The notes under the pieces: generated by a model
What the model was told of the DNA's origin: nothing
The model's database searches: none
What the model saw: the letters and a program-made list of their open reading frames with translations, nothing else
Source of the DNA: Callaeas wilsoni
Lineage: Eukaryota > Chordata > Aves > Passeriformes > Callaeidae
Direction of reading: 5' to 3'
NCBI GenBank assembly: GCA_013398955.1
Contig: VWPU01013453.1
Location: 1 to 64,000 of the forward strand
Length of the DNA stretch: 64,000 bases
Made by a program: the position numbers and the translations under genes
Shown: piece by piece, positions 11,701 to 24,262 of the stretch
Position numbering within the stretch: position 1 is the first letter of the stretch
Layout of the letters: each line of letters opens with the position of its first letter

Positions 11701-14700
11701 AAGAAAAACTTTTATTCTGTCTTTGGCCAAGCACCAGCGCAAAGATTTTCAGTTATATTAAGTATGTAAGATAAAAGACTAATAGAAGAAAAGCTATCAG
11801 CAGAATACAACTGCAACAAGCAACACTTTCTGCAGAATATTGTTGATGTACAAGTTGTTAGCAGGAATCTCAAAAACCAAAGGAGCACATGAGAAAAAAT
11901 ATTCTGTGTGATAAAACAGCTAATAATGTTTTAGAAGATGCCTGTAGCTTCATGCCCCAGGTCTTAAAATAATCCAAATATAAAGTGTGCCCACTTAAAG
12001 AATGTGCCTACCTTGAATGTGTTCTCTTCTGCTGTTCCCATGGTGCTTCTTGCAGACAAACTGGTGCTTGGTGGAGAGGTCCAGGGGAGAATAATGATTC
12101 CTGTGCTCATATGGATTGGGAAAAGAAAATGCAGGAACTTCAGTAATGGCCAGGGAAGTCCTTTTCTTTGAATATAAACACACACATTAACCCCTTGCTG
12201 CTGCTGCAGGGTATTTATTGGAACTGGTGCCATGGGGCAGGTCAGGGACCGTGGAGAGGGCTGCAGCTCTCTTCTGGCCAGGCACTCTCAGGGCACAACT
12301 CTGATCCAGCTGAGAGCACAGCTCTACAGAGAGTCACAGGAGAGCCCAAGAGAAATTGTGCATTTTTGTTGTCTTCTCCAAAATATGAGGTCTCTCTGTA
12401 TCTCTGACCATCAGTACCAAGTATTAAATCCCTGTTAGTTTTTCCAGTATCTCCTATAACACCAATACAGTGAAAGTGTAGAAATATTGACTGTGTTTTA
12501 ATCCTTGAAGACTTTTATGGTGTGTGATAGGAAGAATATCTGTACTCAGAGACATGAGGAAACTCATACATGCTATTTTTTCCCATATTTTAGTAGGGTT
12601 TCCCTGTATTACCAGAGATTTGACTCATAATAACCTACTGTGACTTAGTAGCAGTTTTGTCCTTTACAGATCCTTTTTTAACACTTATTCACTAAATTTG
12701 CATTTGTTCTTCTCAGCAGAGCTGAAGAGGAATTTTAATTTTTTTTTCAGTGGGGAGTGGGTGAAAAGCAGTGAGTTTAGTTTCCAAATCAGGAGGGGGT
12801 AATGACTGACAATTTAACTGTCATGATAGATGATGTTATGAAAAAAAAAGTTTGTCGCCGATGGCCATCCTTGATAAATACTTCCTTTATCCTTGCATCA
12901 CCTCTGGTGTATGGCTGCCTTCTATGAAAAAAATAAATATTTGAGGGTTTTAGAAGTTTTTAGGGCTTCTTATTGTATTTCTCTGACTGCTTTTAGAAAC
13001 TGTTACCATGAATGCAGTTACACAGACTTAGGGAGAAGCAATACTAATCTTTGCAGTGGGGTAAAATAACATTTTTAGACATAAACTAGTGGCTATTTTG
13101 TTTCTCTCCAGGCTGGAAGTGCACACTGAGTCCTGCTGGCTGCTGGGAATTCTTATTTCTAGCAGAAATGATCTCCCATTTTCAGTCCTGCAGGGCAATA
13201 AAATAGTGGACTACACAGCTTTAATGTATAGCTTTCCTGAGAAACTACAGCTGTCTTGGGACTGCATTTTTTTGCCTACTTTGGGCCCCAGGCAACTTTA
13301 AATGCTGGGAGTGAAAAAGGAAACATTTGTGGTGGTTATCTTTGAGAGCGCTGGCATCTACTGGAAGCTGGTCAGGCTTTGGGTGGGTTAGACAAAGTCA
13401 AAATACATGATGGATTTTCACGTGGTTCTGCATGGCCTTTCAGGTTAATTCAATTGTTGCTATGGTTTGTTTGTAACCCACACTGTGCTCTGTGGCTCTC
13501 GCTGTGCTAGTGGTGAATTTTCTGGGCAAATTCATATTAAGGAGCAGCTGTGCCCTCATGAGCATGTATTAGAGTTAGTTAAGATGAGCAAAACATGGAA
13601 AAGGTGAAGTTTGTTTTACATGTTGTTTTCTATCTCTCTGGTTACTCCTTTTAGAAATCTTTCCTCTTCCAGCTTCATCCTGGCCATACACTCATATGCG
13701 TGTAGAACATTACATGCAGGCACAGCCGAAATGTGGGAAATGCAATTTAGAAACCAGCATTGGTTGAAACGACTTTTTATTTTTTGTGGCAGGTAGGTCA
13801 ATCTGATGTACCACTGCTTCCAGAATTACAAGTGCCTGAACTGCAAGGCCAGTAATGCTCAGACATTGTCAGGAACAGCCTGAGAAGAAAAAAAATTGGG
13901 TGCTTCTACACCAGTGGATCTCGGGTGACTTCAGGTCCACAGTTTGCTTATATTTCCAATTAGAAACAGTCTCTGATTGCCATGGAACCATCCAGGTAGT
14001 CTCTTTAAGTCCTTAGGGAAGGCACCATGATGTCATCACGCAGGGAAGATACTCCTTCCAATCGGTTTAAAGAATCAGGACCTTTCTCTGTGTATCTCCT
14101 GTGTGTGAAGTCCAGGGTGCTGCAGTCCTGTTTAGCCAAGCATCTGTTTCACAAAAACTCCTCTTTTAGAAATAAAGGCTCTAAACTGTCATACACAGCT
14201 TCAGACTGTGGTCTTTTGTATTTTTGTATAGGAAAACATTCCCCAGCCGGTAACCTAAACGTGGTCTTCAAATTTCACTGACCCTCTGGAAAGCAGTATT
14301 ATCCCAAAGATAACCTGTGCTTCCCTGGTGTGGATTACAGGACAAACACATTATTTCAAAGAAATATCATTAGACCTATGCTGTCTTGTCTTCCTTGGCA
14401 ATGTGAGCCATGTAGGAGATACCTGCCTCCTTCAGGAGCTTCTGGACTATTCGAATTACGTCCTCATTGCTGAGAGGTTACTGAAAGAATGAAAATAAAA
14501 ATATTTTCTCAAGCTGTATTTTATAGACAGCACCTTTGGTTCTGTGCAAGACAGAAATTTTAATGTCTGCTGGACATCTGGAGATGTGTACAAGACCATG
14601 ATGGCTTTTTGTTTGTTTAATTTGGTAGGATAAGACTGTGCAAATGTTTGAATTTAAAGAAAGGGAATAAAACAAAGAAGTAAAAAAAATTTTAAAATCA

Positions 14701-15090
14701 TTTTCCATATAAAGTAAGCCATGTTTTCTTTGCCTCTCCCTTTCTGCATGGCCTCTACTTTCTTTGTATACATGAGGAAAGGGGAATCGTAATTACATGA
14801 GTCATCACCAGGAAACACACAATGCTAAAATAATTGAAGTTTTTAGTTTCACAGACCGCAATCAAAATTGGGGTTTTGTTAGGAGAATGATTCTCAAGCC
14901 TCTCTTTGGCTGTGGTGCTCTCCAAAAGAAACAGCAGCCCTGGGTTTTAGATCATTTACATGTCAAGCAATTCCCCACCCCATCCCAAGGTTCAGAGTTA
15001 TATTCAGATATACAGAGTGTGGTACAGGAGGGCAGGTGGTGAACTGAACTGGACAGATGAAGGCTGCATTGACAATCAAAGAAATATATT

Positions 15091-15137
15091 TTACTTTCTT
15101 CTTTTTCTCTTTCTTTTTTTATTTCTGTTCCTCCCAC
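15091..15137 (+). repeat. polypyrimidine tract
   Basis: Almost pure T/C over about 45 bases (runs of ctttttctctttcttttttt type). It looks like a splice-acceptor tract, but no exon-like open stretch with family resemblance follows it. Confidence 0.6.
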
Positions 15138-18100
15138 CATCACATGCAAGTCTAGATAGAAACGAATTGTCCAGAGTATGGATGTGTAATGATACATTTG
15201 AGCCTATGTCTTTCAAAATATTACTCTCAAACATTTTTCCAATATATCCCTTTATCCCTTTTCTGAAGGGACACTAATATAGTTGCCTTTTCTGACAAGT
15301 ACAGAAAATATACATACAAATATTCCACATATGTAAACAGTTCTTTTATTCCTGGACAAAAAGTATGCTAAAATTAAGCTAAAGCTTGAAAGTATGTTTC
15401 GATAACTCAAAAATAAATGGTAATAAAGCTGTAATTATCCCCCAAGCTACAAATACAGTAAATAAGTTAAATTTATAACACCTGCAAGCATATTAAGTAT
15501 GCAAAAGCAAAACAAAGGCAGCCAAATGACTTTAGCTTCACCCTGTAGTAACACTAAGCAAATTTAGTTAGAGAATAATGATGTTTATAGTCCTAGATTC
15601 ATTTGTTAAAAAAAAAAGCTTATCTTATTTTTTCATTTTTTAAGTCTCATTGTCTTATGACTGCATCCATTGCAGAACAGTGAAATCCAGGCTGTACGTG
15701 CAGACCGTGGCTCATCCTGTGAATAATGCCTCCTGAAAAGGAGAATGAGACTACTGTTAAATTAAATGTATTAAATCTGAGGAAAAAAAACCAAGGCATT
15801 TTAAAGGTCTTATTCCTCCATATCTAGCCTATAGATTACATATATTCTTAATCTTCATTATACATTTTGTTAAAAGGTGGAGCCTTGAATCATTTAGAAT
15901 TGTCAGCATTTTAATTTAAAATTTCTGCGAAATATGTTTCATATGTAAAATGAACACAATGTTCTTGTGCTCATGCCTGCTTAAGCAGATTTGTTTCTTG
16001 ATTGATAGAATAGTAGGCAGGTCAAGTTGGAAGGGCTTGGTGTACACTCAGCTATCACTTTTAATAAACAGTAATTTCCTTGTTTAGTGTCTCTGCATTT
16101 TCTTAATAATTCTCCATGGAAAGCTTTATTCTCTCTTATATTTTGCTAATTCTGAAAATAATTGTGTAACACTTGTTTCTGGACTAACTCAAGTGATTTC
16201 CATTTTAATTTGCTAAACAAAAAATTCTTTAAAGCGTGGAAATGTTAGTCCTATTTCCTGGACTTAATTCTTGGTTTTGTGCAAATTTTGGGATCAGTTA
16301 CAAAATAGATTATTTTCATTAATATATAGTAATGAAATTATATTTCTTTTTCTAAATAAATGGAAAAGTTGACATTTTCCTCAGATCCCAGATCTCCTAT
16401 TAGTCAGATCTGAGGTGACAGTGGCTGGGGAAGAAGAGCAGTGTTTTAGATACGAAGCTATTTTCGTTTGCTTTGGACTGAATATTTATCGTACACCTGG
16501 TACCAGCTAGAGGAGAGTGATTCATGTGCCGTGGTCACTGGCAGGGCTTGGAACACCTGAAGATATTGCTTAGAGAATTTGCGTTAAGTATTTTCAGCAT
16601 CCTCTTTGGAGGCAGCTTTGATGTGGATTGGCTCATCTTTAATGACTGCAAAGCTGAGGGGAATGTTGGCCATCTCTTAACTGGGTTGCTCCAGTCAGCT
16701 CTCCTGCCTGTACTGTGTCACCCTGAGATTCTCAAATTCCATTTTTGCAAATTAAGCAAGGGAAAAGATTCAATATTACCCATTCGAGCCTCAGTTACAC
16801 CTGGTTTTAGTTCTGTGGTTGCCTATACTCTTAATCCTTACCAGGGCATATACAGAGATTTGTCTCTAAAACCAAACATTTTAGTGAACTGTGTGGCTTT
16901 AATGGATTTTCCAATTTCCTTAAGTGGATTTTCCAGTAGATGACAGATAAAAACGTCTCTGAGTTATCATTTGCTGTGTTGCCTTTCTGTGGCTCCAGTG
17001 GCTGCCGTGTAGCAGAAAACGCGGCTCCTGTCACTGGTTGGTGACATGGCCTAACACTTCTGCTGGTCAGCAAGTCTCATCTCCCAACCAGGCCTGGACA
17101 GGAGTCTGTGGGCTGCATTTCTGAACAGAATTCATGCCTCCTTGTTTGAGAGGAGAGTTTCTTACCTCTTCGGGTTCAGAGACCCACCTAACAAAACGTG
17201 GTGGTGGTGAGACTGGCTCCCAGTTTTGTCCAGGAGGTGCAGCAAGTCTCTTAATGCCCTACTTTAAATGTGGATAAACTACTTTTATGCTGTAGAGTGG
17301 TTCATTCACAAGTGAAGTGTATGGATTTGAAAATCTATTTGTTGTACCTGAGGAAATAGTTGCACTTCATGCTGCTCCCTGTCTCTCTGTGGACAGCCAA
17401 GTATTAGGGACATTTTAGAACCTCATTGTGAAGAGGTCTGGGGATTTTCCAAGAATACTGTTTATGGTTTGTTTAAGGTTATCAATTGTGTGTCAAATAA
17501 AAAGCTCACTACAGATGATCATGGTGCAGTACTTTGAACTCATTTAACTCAACATTATTTACAGAATATTTATCTTTGTTATGGCAGTTTTTGTCATACA
17601 GCGATATTACTTCTCCATTATATACTGCATGTGACCACCACATAAGTTTGATAATAAATGTTGGGAAATAAAAAACAGAGTAAGTGCCTCAGTAACACAG
17701 CAATTCCCATGTGATGGGAAATAATGTCATAAACTTCAAATTACCTTTTAAATAAATGTTTATGTCCAACCCATCCATTAGATCATAGCCTGAAGGTCAG
17801 GAAGATCATTTCTTCATCTTTCACTGTATGCATTATGGTTGCTTTTTTAGGTGTAAATGATGTTTTTAAATGAAGAATGGCAGTCGAACTATACGCAAAC
17901 AATGGCTAGACATTACTGAGTCGCAGCATGGCAGAAATAGCCTCAGCCACTCTGCTAAATATAGAAATGCAGCAGTAAATTGAATTCATTCTTAGAAAAT
18001 ATTTTTAATGGCTGAGACAATACGGAAATATAGTTCATGTCATTCTCACAGTATGAAGCGTTGACATTTTAGTCAAGTTTGAATTCTAGTTGTGGTTTGG

Positions 18101-20229
18101 TAAATGGCTGATTTGCAGAATGCTTATAAGAGTAAAAATTTTGGAGAGGAAGGCAGAGCATACCTGAGCATGCAGAGAAGTGCACAGGTAACAGATATTG
18201 TATTTATGAGGGCCTGAACCATCTAGGGCTTTGTGCATTTGTGAAGAGATGCCAGCTCAGTAAGTGCCCAGGGATGGTGTGAAACACCCCACACCTTGGG
18301 ACCCCACTATTCCCAATGCCTTTGATAGGAAGGGAGCATTGATGACCATCTCAAGGCCAAATTCCACATTTAGACATTTCCCTGCTTTGAGCTGGACATC
18401 CCTTTTCCGTGTGTCCTGGAGGAACCCATATGGCTCCCCAAAACACCCCATGTGTCAAAGCTTTTATGTGTGGTGGTCTTATCCCTGCAGTGCCAGGCTA
18501 GAAACCCAAGTGGGAGCTGGAGTGGTTGGGCTAAGAGAGAGGTGGCTTTGGAGAAGTAGCAGCTGTAGCTGTCCTGGGGTGGCTGATGCGTGTGTGTGGA
18601 TGGGGCAGGTTCCTCAGCCAGGGCTGGGCTGGCTGGGAGAGGGGGAAGGAAGAGCTGTCGAGGGCTATCAGACCGATCTGGAAATAAATTCAAACCAAAA
18701 ACTTCTGTTTACAGGCAGGGGAAAACCCATTGTCATGGAGATTTAAAACTCCAATCAAAGAATTCAGTGCTGTCATTGCTCCAGCTATGATTTGACCTTC
18801 CTGTTTACATTAAACATTTTTATGGTGGAGTGTAGTGACGTGGTTGCTTTGTTTGAGGTATTTGACAGTTACAGCAGTTCTGGGAATAATTGTTTTGGTT
18901 CTATATATGTCAGGAAAGAAATATGTTAATGTTTGAGATCAAGAACTTTTTTTTAACATATTTAAATTTGTTATGTTTCTCAACTTCACCTCCTTCCATG
19001 AGGACCATGAGCATGTTAAACTTAATTTTAAAACAACATTTCTTAGTAATATATTAAATACTTTATGTCCAAAAAGATGTTGTTTTTTAGAGGTTAATCT
19101 ATTCCAGAACCAGTTGTCTATAATATTGTTTCTTTTGTTATTATAATTCATGTAAAAAGGTGCATTAATTTCTTAGAGATCACTTGATCTCAGTTCTTTT
19201 TTGTTAGCAGAGGTCTATAATCCTTTCCACAGCAACCACTTGTAAAAGCAAAGGATTATGACTTGAGGCAGGATATGAACAGCAGGAACAGATCAACTTA
19301 AAAACAAAGATCCTGTTTAAGTACAAATGCTATTGTTAGCACAGAGTTGGGGTGAGTCAAGTGGCAGGATGTCTATTAGAATATAATAAATTCATATCAA
19401 CGCCACATGGCATGCTAGCCAGAAGACACATCCTTCTAGCAGTTATGTGATGGACCTCTTATTTTTATACCTTTACTTATTATACTTTTGCTTAGTCCAA
19501 TAAACCATTCTCTCTGGGAATGGCTGATATCTAAACATCTGAGCATGTTTTTGGTTTTCTGTAGATTTATTTTTCTGTCTAAAAACTTTCCGCTCTGTTA
19601 TACTTTTCCCAAAATCTGCTAAAAGCAGGGATTTGAAATTACACTACTGCAAGGTCATTCTGAGGTTAGTAATAGTCATTGTGGACTATTGCTATCTTTT
19701 CTTATGAAGTGCATGATCCTCCAGAGAAAAGGAGAAAAAGAGGTTTTTTCTTTATTCCTCTATTTAAAAATAAGAGATACAATGACATTTTTTCCTTTAT
19801 TAAAAAGTCTTATGTTTAATACCAATAGTTTAACTGACCTATCTAACACCAATATATGTGACTCAATTCAACGTATTTTTGAAGTTTAATTTATTTTTCT
19901 AATATTTTTCATGTTAAGATTAGTAGGAAGCTACAAAGGTACCAAGTGACAGAATACATACTACTCAAGTGTGGAAAAACCCTACTTTTGGTAAAAGTTA
20001 GAAAAATTTTCCTGGCCTAGACAAAATTAATAAATACACAAAAATGCAGTGATGGAGTCAGGTAGCAGTTTCACTTGGGACAGTCTTCTGTACAGTTATT
20101 CCAACAACAGACACCACATAGGAGTAGTAATCTCTGCTTCCTAAGCTTCTGTTGACTGTATTTTTGTAATAGGCAGTGAAATACATCCTGTTCAGAAATG
20201 ATGTGAATTTCACCTCAGTGTATCTTAAT

Positions 20230-20288
20230 TTGCACATACATGTATACATACATATATATGTGTATATATAGATATGTATACACATACT
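20230..20288. repeat. AT/GT-rich imperfect microsatellite
   Basis: Alternating purine-pyrimidine words (tatacatacatatatatgtg and relatives) over about 60 bases. It explains the low-complexity translated frame on the minus strand here. Confidence 0.8.
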
Positions 20289-21383
20289 GTATTAAACACC
20301 ATCAAATAGTAAAAGCCCACAAAAGCATTCCTAATGGCAAGTAAGACAGAAGTTTTGGTAGAAAAGAATATTTGGAGGGGCCTTTAATCATTGTCATGTG
20401 GTGAAAAGAGGAGACTCATCACGATGGTTTCAGGGAGTTGCTTTGAATGCTTGCTGCTGCATGGATTAGGATTCCCCTTCAGTGTCCTAAAGTTTGCAAG
20501 GTTAAAAAAAGCCCCAAACATAGTCTTAAGTTATATTTCTGACTCCTGTCTGAAAAGAAGATTTTATTGCAGTTGATAAGTAATGGTTTTCAGATCATCC
20601 TACTGATGGCACTTGGGCTGCAACTAAATTATCGGTGAATAAGAAAACAGAAGCCATGGCATTCCAATGGTATGAATTTTTCAGCCTGTATTATTTTGTT
20701 GGCCTGAGGCAAGAGATTGTGCTCTTAGTACTCATCTGTGCAGAATGAGTAATCTGAGACAAATGTGTACCCACACCGTGTGTGCAATATGGCCACATCC
20801 TATAGACTCGCCAGTCTCGCTGCGTGCCACAGGCAGCCAAGGACCTCTCATGGACAACAGTCATATGTTAAAAAAATGGTAATTTTATTACAATGTCTGT
20901 GATCTCACCACCACAGCTGATTGTAACAGCATTACAACGCAACGGTGTAACTGTGGGTCTGCTCATCCTGTTAGAATCAGGATTTTATACTATCAGGTGT
21001 TGGTTTTACCAGCAGGATTTTCTGTTACCTAACCAGAATTCTGTGGTTTTGCACGAATTCTATGCATGAGAGCAGCTGAAAATACGTATTCCCAATGCTA
21101 TCTATTTTGGTGTTTCAACATGACTTGCATTAGTGTGTGTGATAGCTTGCATTTTCTTTCTTCGCCAAAGCTGCTTAAACAATACAATGACAGATTTCTG
21201 CTTTTATTCTTCGTTAATGTCATTCTTCATCCTCTCTGTCCCACATCAGGGAGGAAGTGTTGCGAGTTTGCTATTTTAATGAAGAGAAATGAGGCATCTA
21301 TCAACTAGGATTTACACTGGAGAGCACATCAATTCAGTTGCCTTGAGCTTGCTGAGTTTGCATATCCAGGGCCAAGCAGCACT

Positions 21384-21432
21384 CTCAATTACTCCCGTGC
21401 AACCCCATTAACTTCAGGAGGTTGTGTGGTTC
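21384..21432. repeat. possible short copy of the same hairpin-type old repeat
   Basis: Contains caattactcccgtgcaacc followed by ccattaacttcaggagg, resembling the old sauropsid element with a CCCATTGACTTCA core noted at 3295-3490. It is very short and diverged. Confidence 0.3.
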
Positions 21433-21774
21433 AAAAGTGGCTTTGCAGAATGTAGGGCGATATTAAGGGGAGGAAAAAAAAAATATCTGTTAGAGGAGTC
21501 AAGCTCCAAAATATGATTTTTGGTTATCTATATGGAGACGTGCATGCAGTCATAATTGCACTTTTGAAAGGTTAGGGTAGCGATCGTGTAGTAATTTCAT
21601 TGAGCATCTCTTTGTAGCTGTGCTTAACAGAACAGACAGCCACCCAAAAATTACTGCAGTGAGGGGGAAAACACTTCCAGCCCTGGAAACATATTGTAAA
21701 TCATATGTCTTTAGTAGACTCTATCCTGTAATTACTCTTAACTGTAGGTTGTTTCCTCCTCTCTCTCTCCCTAG

Positions 21775-21969
21775 GAGCTATGCCGCCAGCGCATGGCAGT
21801 GAAGAGCTCTGATCGCCCGGAGCCCCTGCACTCCTCCCGAGTGAACAGCGTTTCCTCTCAGTTCAGCGATGGGCCCATCCCCAGCCCCTCTGCCCGGAGC
21901 AGCACATCGTCCTGGTGCGAGGAGCCGGTCCAGTCCAACATGGACATCTCCACCGGTCACATGATCCTG
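21775..21969 (+). CDS. PTPRN2: PTPRN2 exon: cytoplasmic juxtamembrane region
   Basis: This exon gives 65 complete codons, acceptor ccctag ending at 21774 and donor gtaagg at 21970, phase 0 on both sides. It opens [17 protein letters not shown], continues [19 protein letters not shown], and ends [17 protein letters not shown]. The order and wording are those of the PTPRN/PTPRN2 juxtamembrane segment; [12 protein letters not shown] is diagnostic of PTPRN2 rather than PTPRN as I know the families. The segment is Ser/Pro-rich and is where the cytoplasmic tail is known to be phosphorylated in this family. It links the membrane anchor to the phosphatase-like domain, whose first residues begin in the next exon. 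G/C-ending codons are 54 of 65. Confidence 0.96.
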
Positions 21970-24059
21970 GTAAGGACTTTTGTCTTCATGGCACGAGAGA
22001 TTGCGTCAGAATTGTAGGCACCTGCTCAGCTTTTGGAAAGAGATAGCTTTTAAAGACAGGAAAGATGTTTTTTCACAGGTAGGAAATATTCCTGAGCTTC
22101 ATTGGTAATCTTAACTGTCTATAATTAAAACTAAAGGTGTTTTTATTTCCATTTCTTTTTCATTATATCTTTGTTCTTCTTCTCTGGGGAGCATTCTTTT
22201 ATCTTGGACACATGAATTGTTTGCATGCTTTCTTTTAAGAAAAAAAGCCCTGTGGTGTCCTCTTGTCCTATTAATTTATGTTTACCTCAGCTTGGACAAC
22301 TGAAGAAAGCTGCCAAATTTCTGATCAGCTCCCCGCTTTTTCTTACATGTCTCCAGTGTCTGGAGGTATCTGAGCTGAGAAGGCAACAGAAGATTATTGA
22401 TATGGAGCAATTTTTTTCTGTCACCCTTAGAAAAGAAAAAGGATCTGAATTTTGAGCCTTGCCTGGATTTTTTATTTGGTCCTTGGATGAATTTCTTCCA
22501 AGCCGGATTTCTCCTGTTTGAAATGATCCAAATATATTCTATTGATGGAGTCTATGTTGGAAATCTTGGGTTACTTCCAAACACAGCTTGAGACCAGTAT
22601 CATGTAGAAGATGGACACACGAAGAGTTTTTTGTGTGTAAGAGTCAGAGTCCAGTGGTTGAGGCTGGTGGACCTTGTTTCTGTCCTGCTGGGAGAGCTGT
22701 AGAGTAATCCTCCAATTTTTGTGTCTTATTTTCATCTTTATTTAAATATTTACTGTCTTTCTAGAGTGCATTGACATTAGCTGAGTAGAAGTTAGGTGAT
22801 GGTGAAGAACTTGACCATGAGTTGTGTTATTTTGCTTTATATATTTGACTTCTGCTTTTACCTAAAGTACGCATCTTTTCCAGTTGATAGTTTGCCATCT
22901 TTTGGGAACTTCTCTCCATCATGTCATACTTTTGGGTCATAATTATTCAACTTCTTTCTGTTTCTGGACTTATATTTGAAAGTACTGTCTTCTGAGGTAT
23001 TTTGCAAGTTCTTCCAAGCCAACCTCACATAATGGAGAAAGGAATGAAGGCAGGCAAAACCCAAAGACCTAATTTGACCTCAGCCAGGTTACTGACCTCC
23101 TTCAGCCTTGGTCAAATCAGCTATAAAACTGAGCAAAAGCAGGGTGGGATTTTAAACCAGATGCTTCCTCAGAGTATATCATCCTGAGTAAATACATCTC
23201 TGCCATCCCCTTCCCAGAAGTAATTAATTAATTATTATGTTAATATCTGGTAGACGAGTGCAGTTTGGAAGGGTTGCTCCCATGACAGAAAATCGTTTGT
23301 TACAGTTTTGACTGTTCCGCTTTTGCCTAACTATAATTAAAATTCACTTGATTTCCTTTTATAGTTAAGTAAAATACTTGGGGGGTTGGAGGAAATTCCA
23401 AACATCTCCAGTTGTCCAGCCTCAAAATGAGTACAAATTCTGAGGCAACATTCAATAAGTTCTGTGGCAATATATTTGTATGGAAATAAGAGCAAAATTT
23501 CCTATGTAGATGGAAATATGCATTTAACATTTGCAAACAGTTTCAACTACTTCAAATTGAGCAAAATTGTTTTCAGTGATACTATTGGGAAACATAAAAA
23601 AAATGCTCTCAAAATCATGCTTAAAGGAGAGAAAGTTGCATATGGGAACCACTTATTCTGGCTCTGCAAATATCTGCAAAATTGCAAGAAAGAATTATCT
23701 TCACATGGCAATAAATAAACTTTAAAAAATAGTCAGATTGGTCAAGATCACTGTTACAGTGTTCAGTGTCCATAATTCAGTCAATCCTGTTTAACCCTGG
23801 ATGAACTCATACATGTGTTAACTATCTAGCAGCAGATGTTATATCTTAGATGGTGAGGGTTCAAAGAAGGGTAAAGAAATGCTGTAGTGTTTTGAGAGTG
23901 CAAGCCTCACAGAGAGAGTAAAAACAGTTAATCTGTTAAGTCTAACCTGAACAAACAAAAATCAGTGATTCAGGGGAGTCTGCCTATGTGCTGTGACATA
24001 CAGGATGGGGAAAAATTGTTCTTAATGGACTCAGATGATACAATTAGGAAGAAAATACG

Positions 24060-24262
24060 TGTTAGCATCGAAAGGATGCATTTAGCTTTGCTATCAGGGC
24101 AAGCCTAATAGGAGGGTCAGCCAGGCAGTGGGATGTTTACTTAAGGAAGTAGTTAAACCATAAATACAAGATTTGCCGAAGGCGAAGCTGGGTTAGGTTT
24201 ACATGGAAGGATCAGCATCTCTTAGCTACAGCACAGAAGCAGATGATTGGACTTGATCAGAA
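24060..24262 (+). mobile_element. probable decayed CR1-type LINE 3' region
   Basis: The words ggcagtgggatgtttactta and aggaagtagttaa near 24124-24155, a later ggtttacatggaaggatcag near 24196-24215, and gatgattggacttgatca at 24242-24259 appear in the order of the CR1 3' end (GGCACTGGAACAG..., then GGACT-GATGATC). The copy is strongly diverged and lacks the terminal 8-base repeats. Confidence 0.45.

Larger units (their letters stand above)
1328..21774 (+). other. PTPRN2: PTPRN2 intron, 20.4 kb
   Basis: GT-AG intron (gtaagg ... tctctctctccctag), phase 0. Apart from the elements listed separately it is ordinary AT-rich intron: the tail of the CpG island, an A17 run (1553-1569), a possible old repeat at 3295-3490, an enhancer-like block at 4780-5430, an old CR1 piece at 11514-11700, a polypyrimidine tract at about 15091-15137, and an AT/GT-rich microsatellite at 20230-20288. 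Open frames in it, such as 18264-18746 (160 codons), 7138-7485 and 16524-16943, show no domain, signal or family resemblance, and I regard them as chance. Confidence 0.9.

Noticed and set aside
15091..15277. Polypyrimidine tract followed by an open frame, resembling an acceptor and exon
   Set aside because: The frame is low-complexity (repeated Phe/Leu), and the known exon order of PTPRN2 has no place for an exon here.
16005..16060. Possible minus-strand CR1 end (gatagaatagtaggcagg, agttggaagggcttgg)
   Set aside because: Only two short matching words, with no continuation of CR1 order.
18264..18746. 160-codon open frame
   Set aside because: No domain, signal or family resemblance; lies in GC-richer intron where long frames arise by chance; overlapping minus-strand frames are equally long.
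23050..23190. Possible MIR relic (ggttactgacctccttcagc, ctataaaactgagc)
   Set aside because: Suggestive words but too short and diverged to separate from chance.
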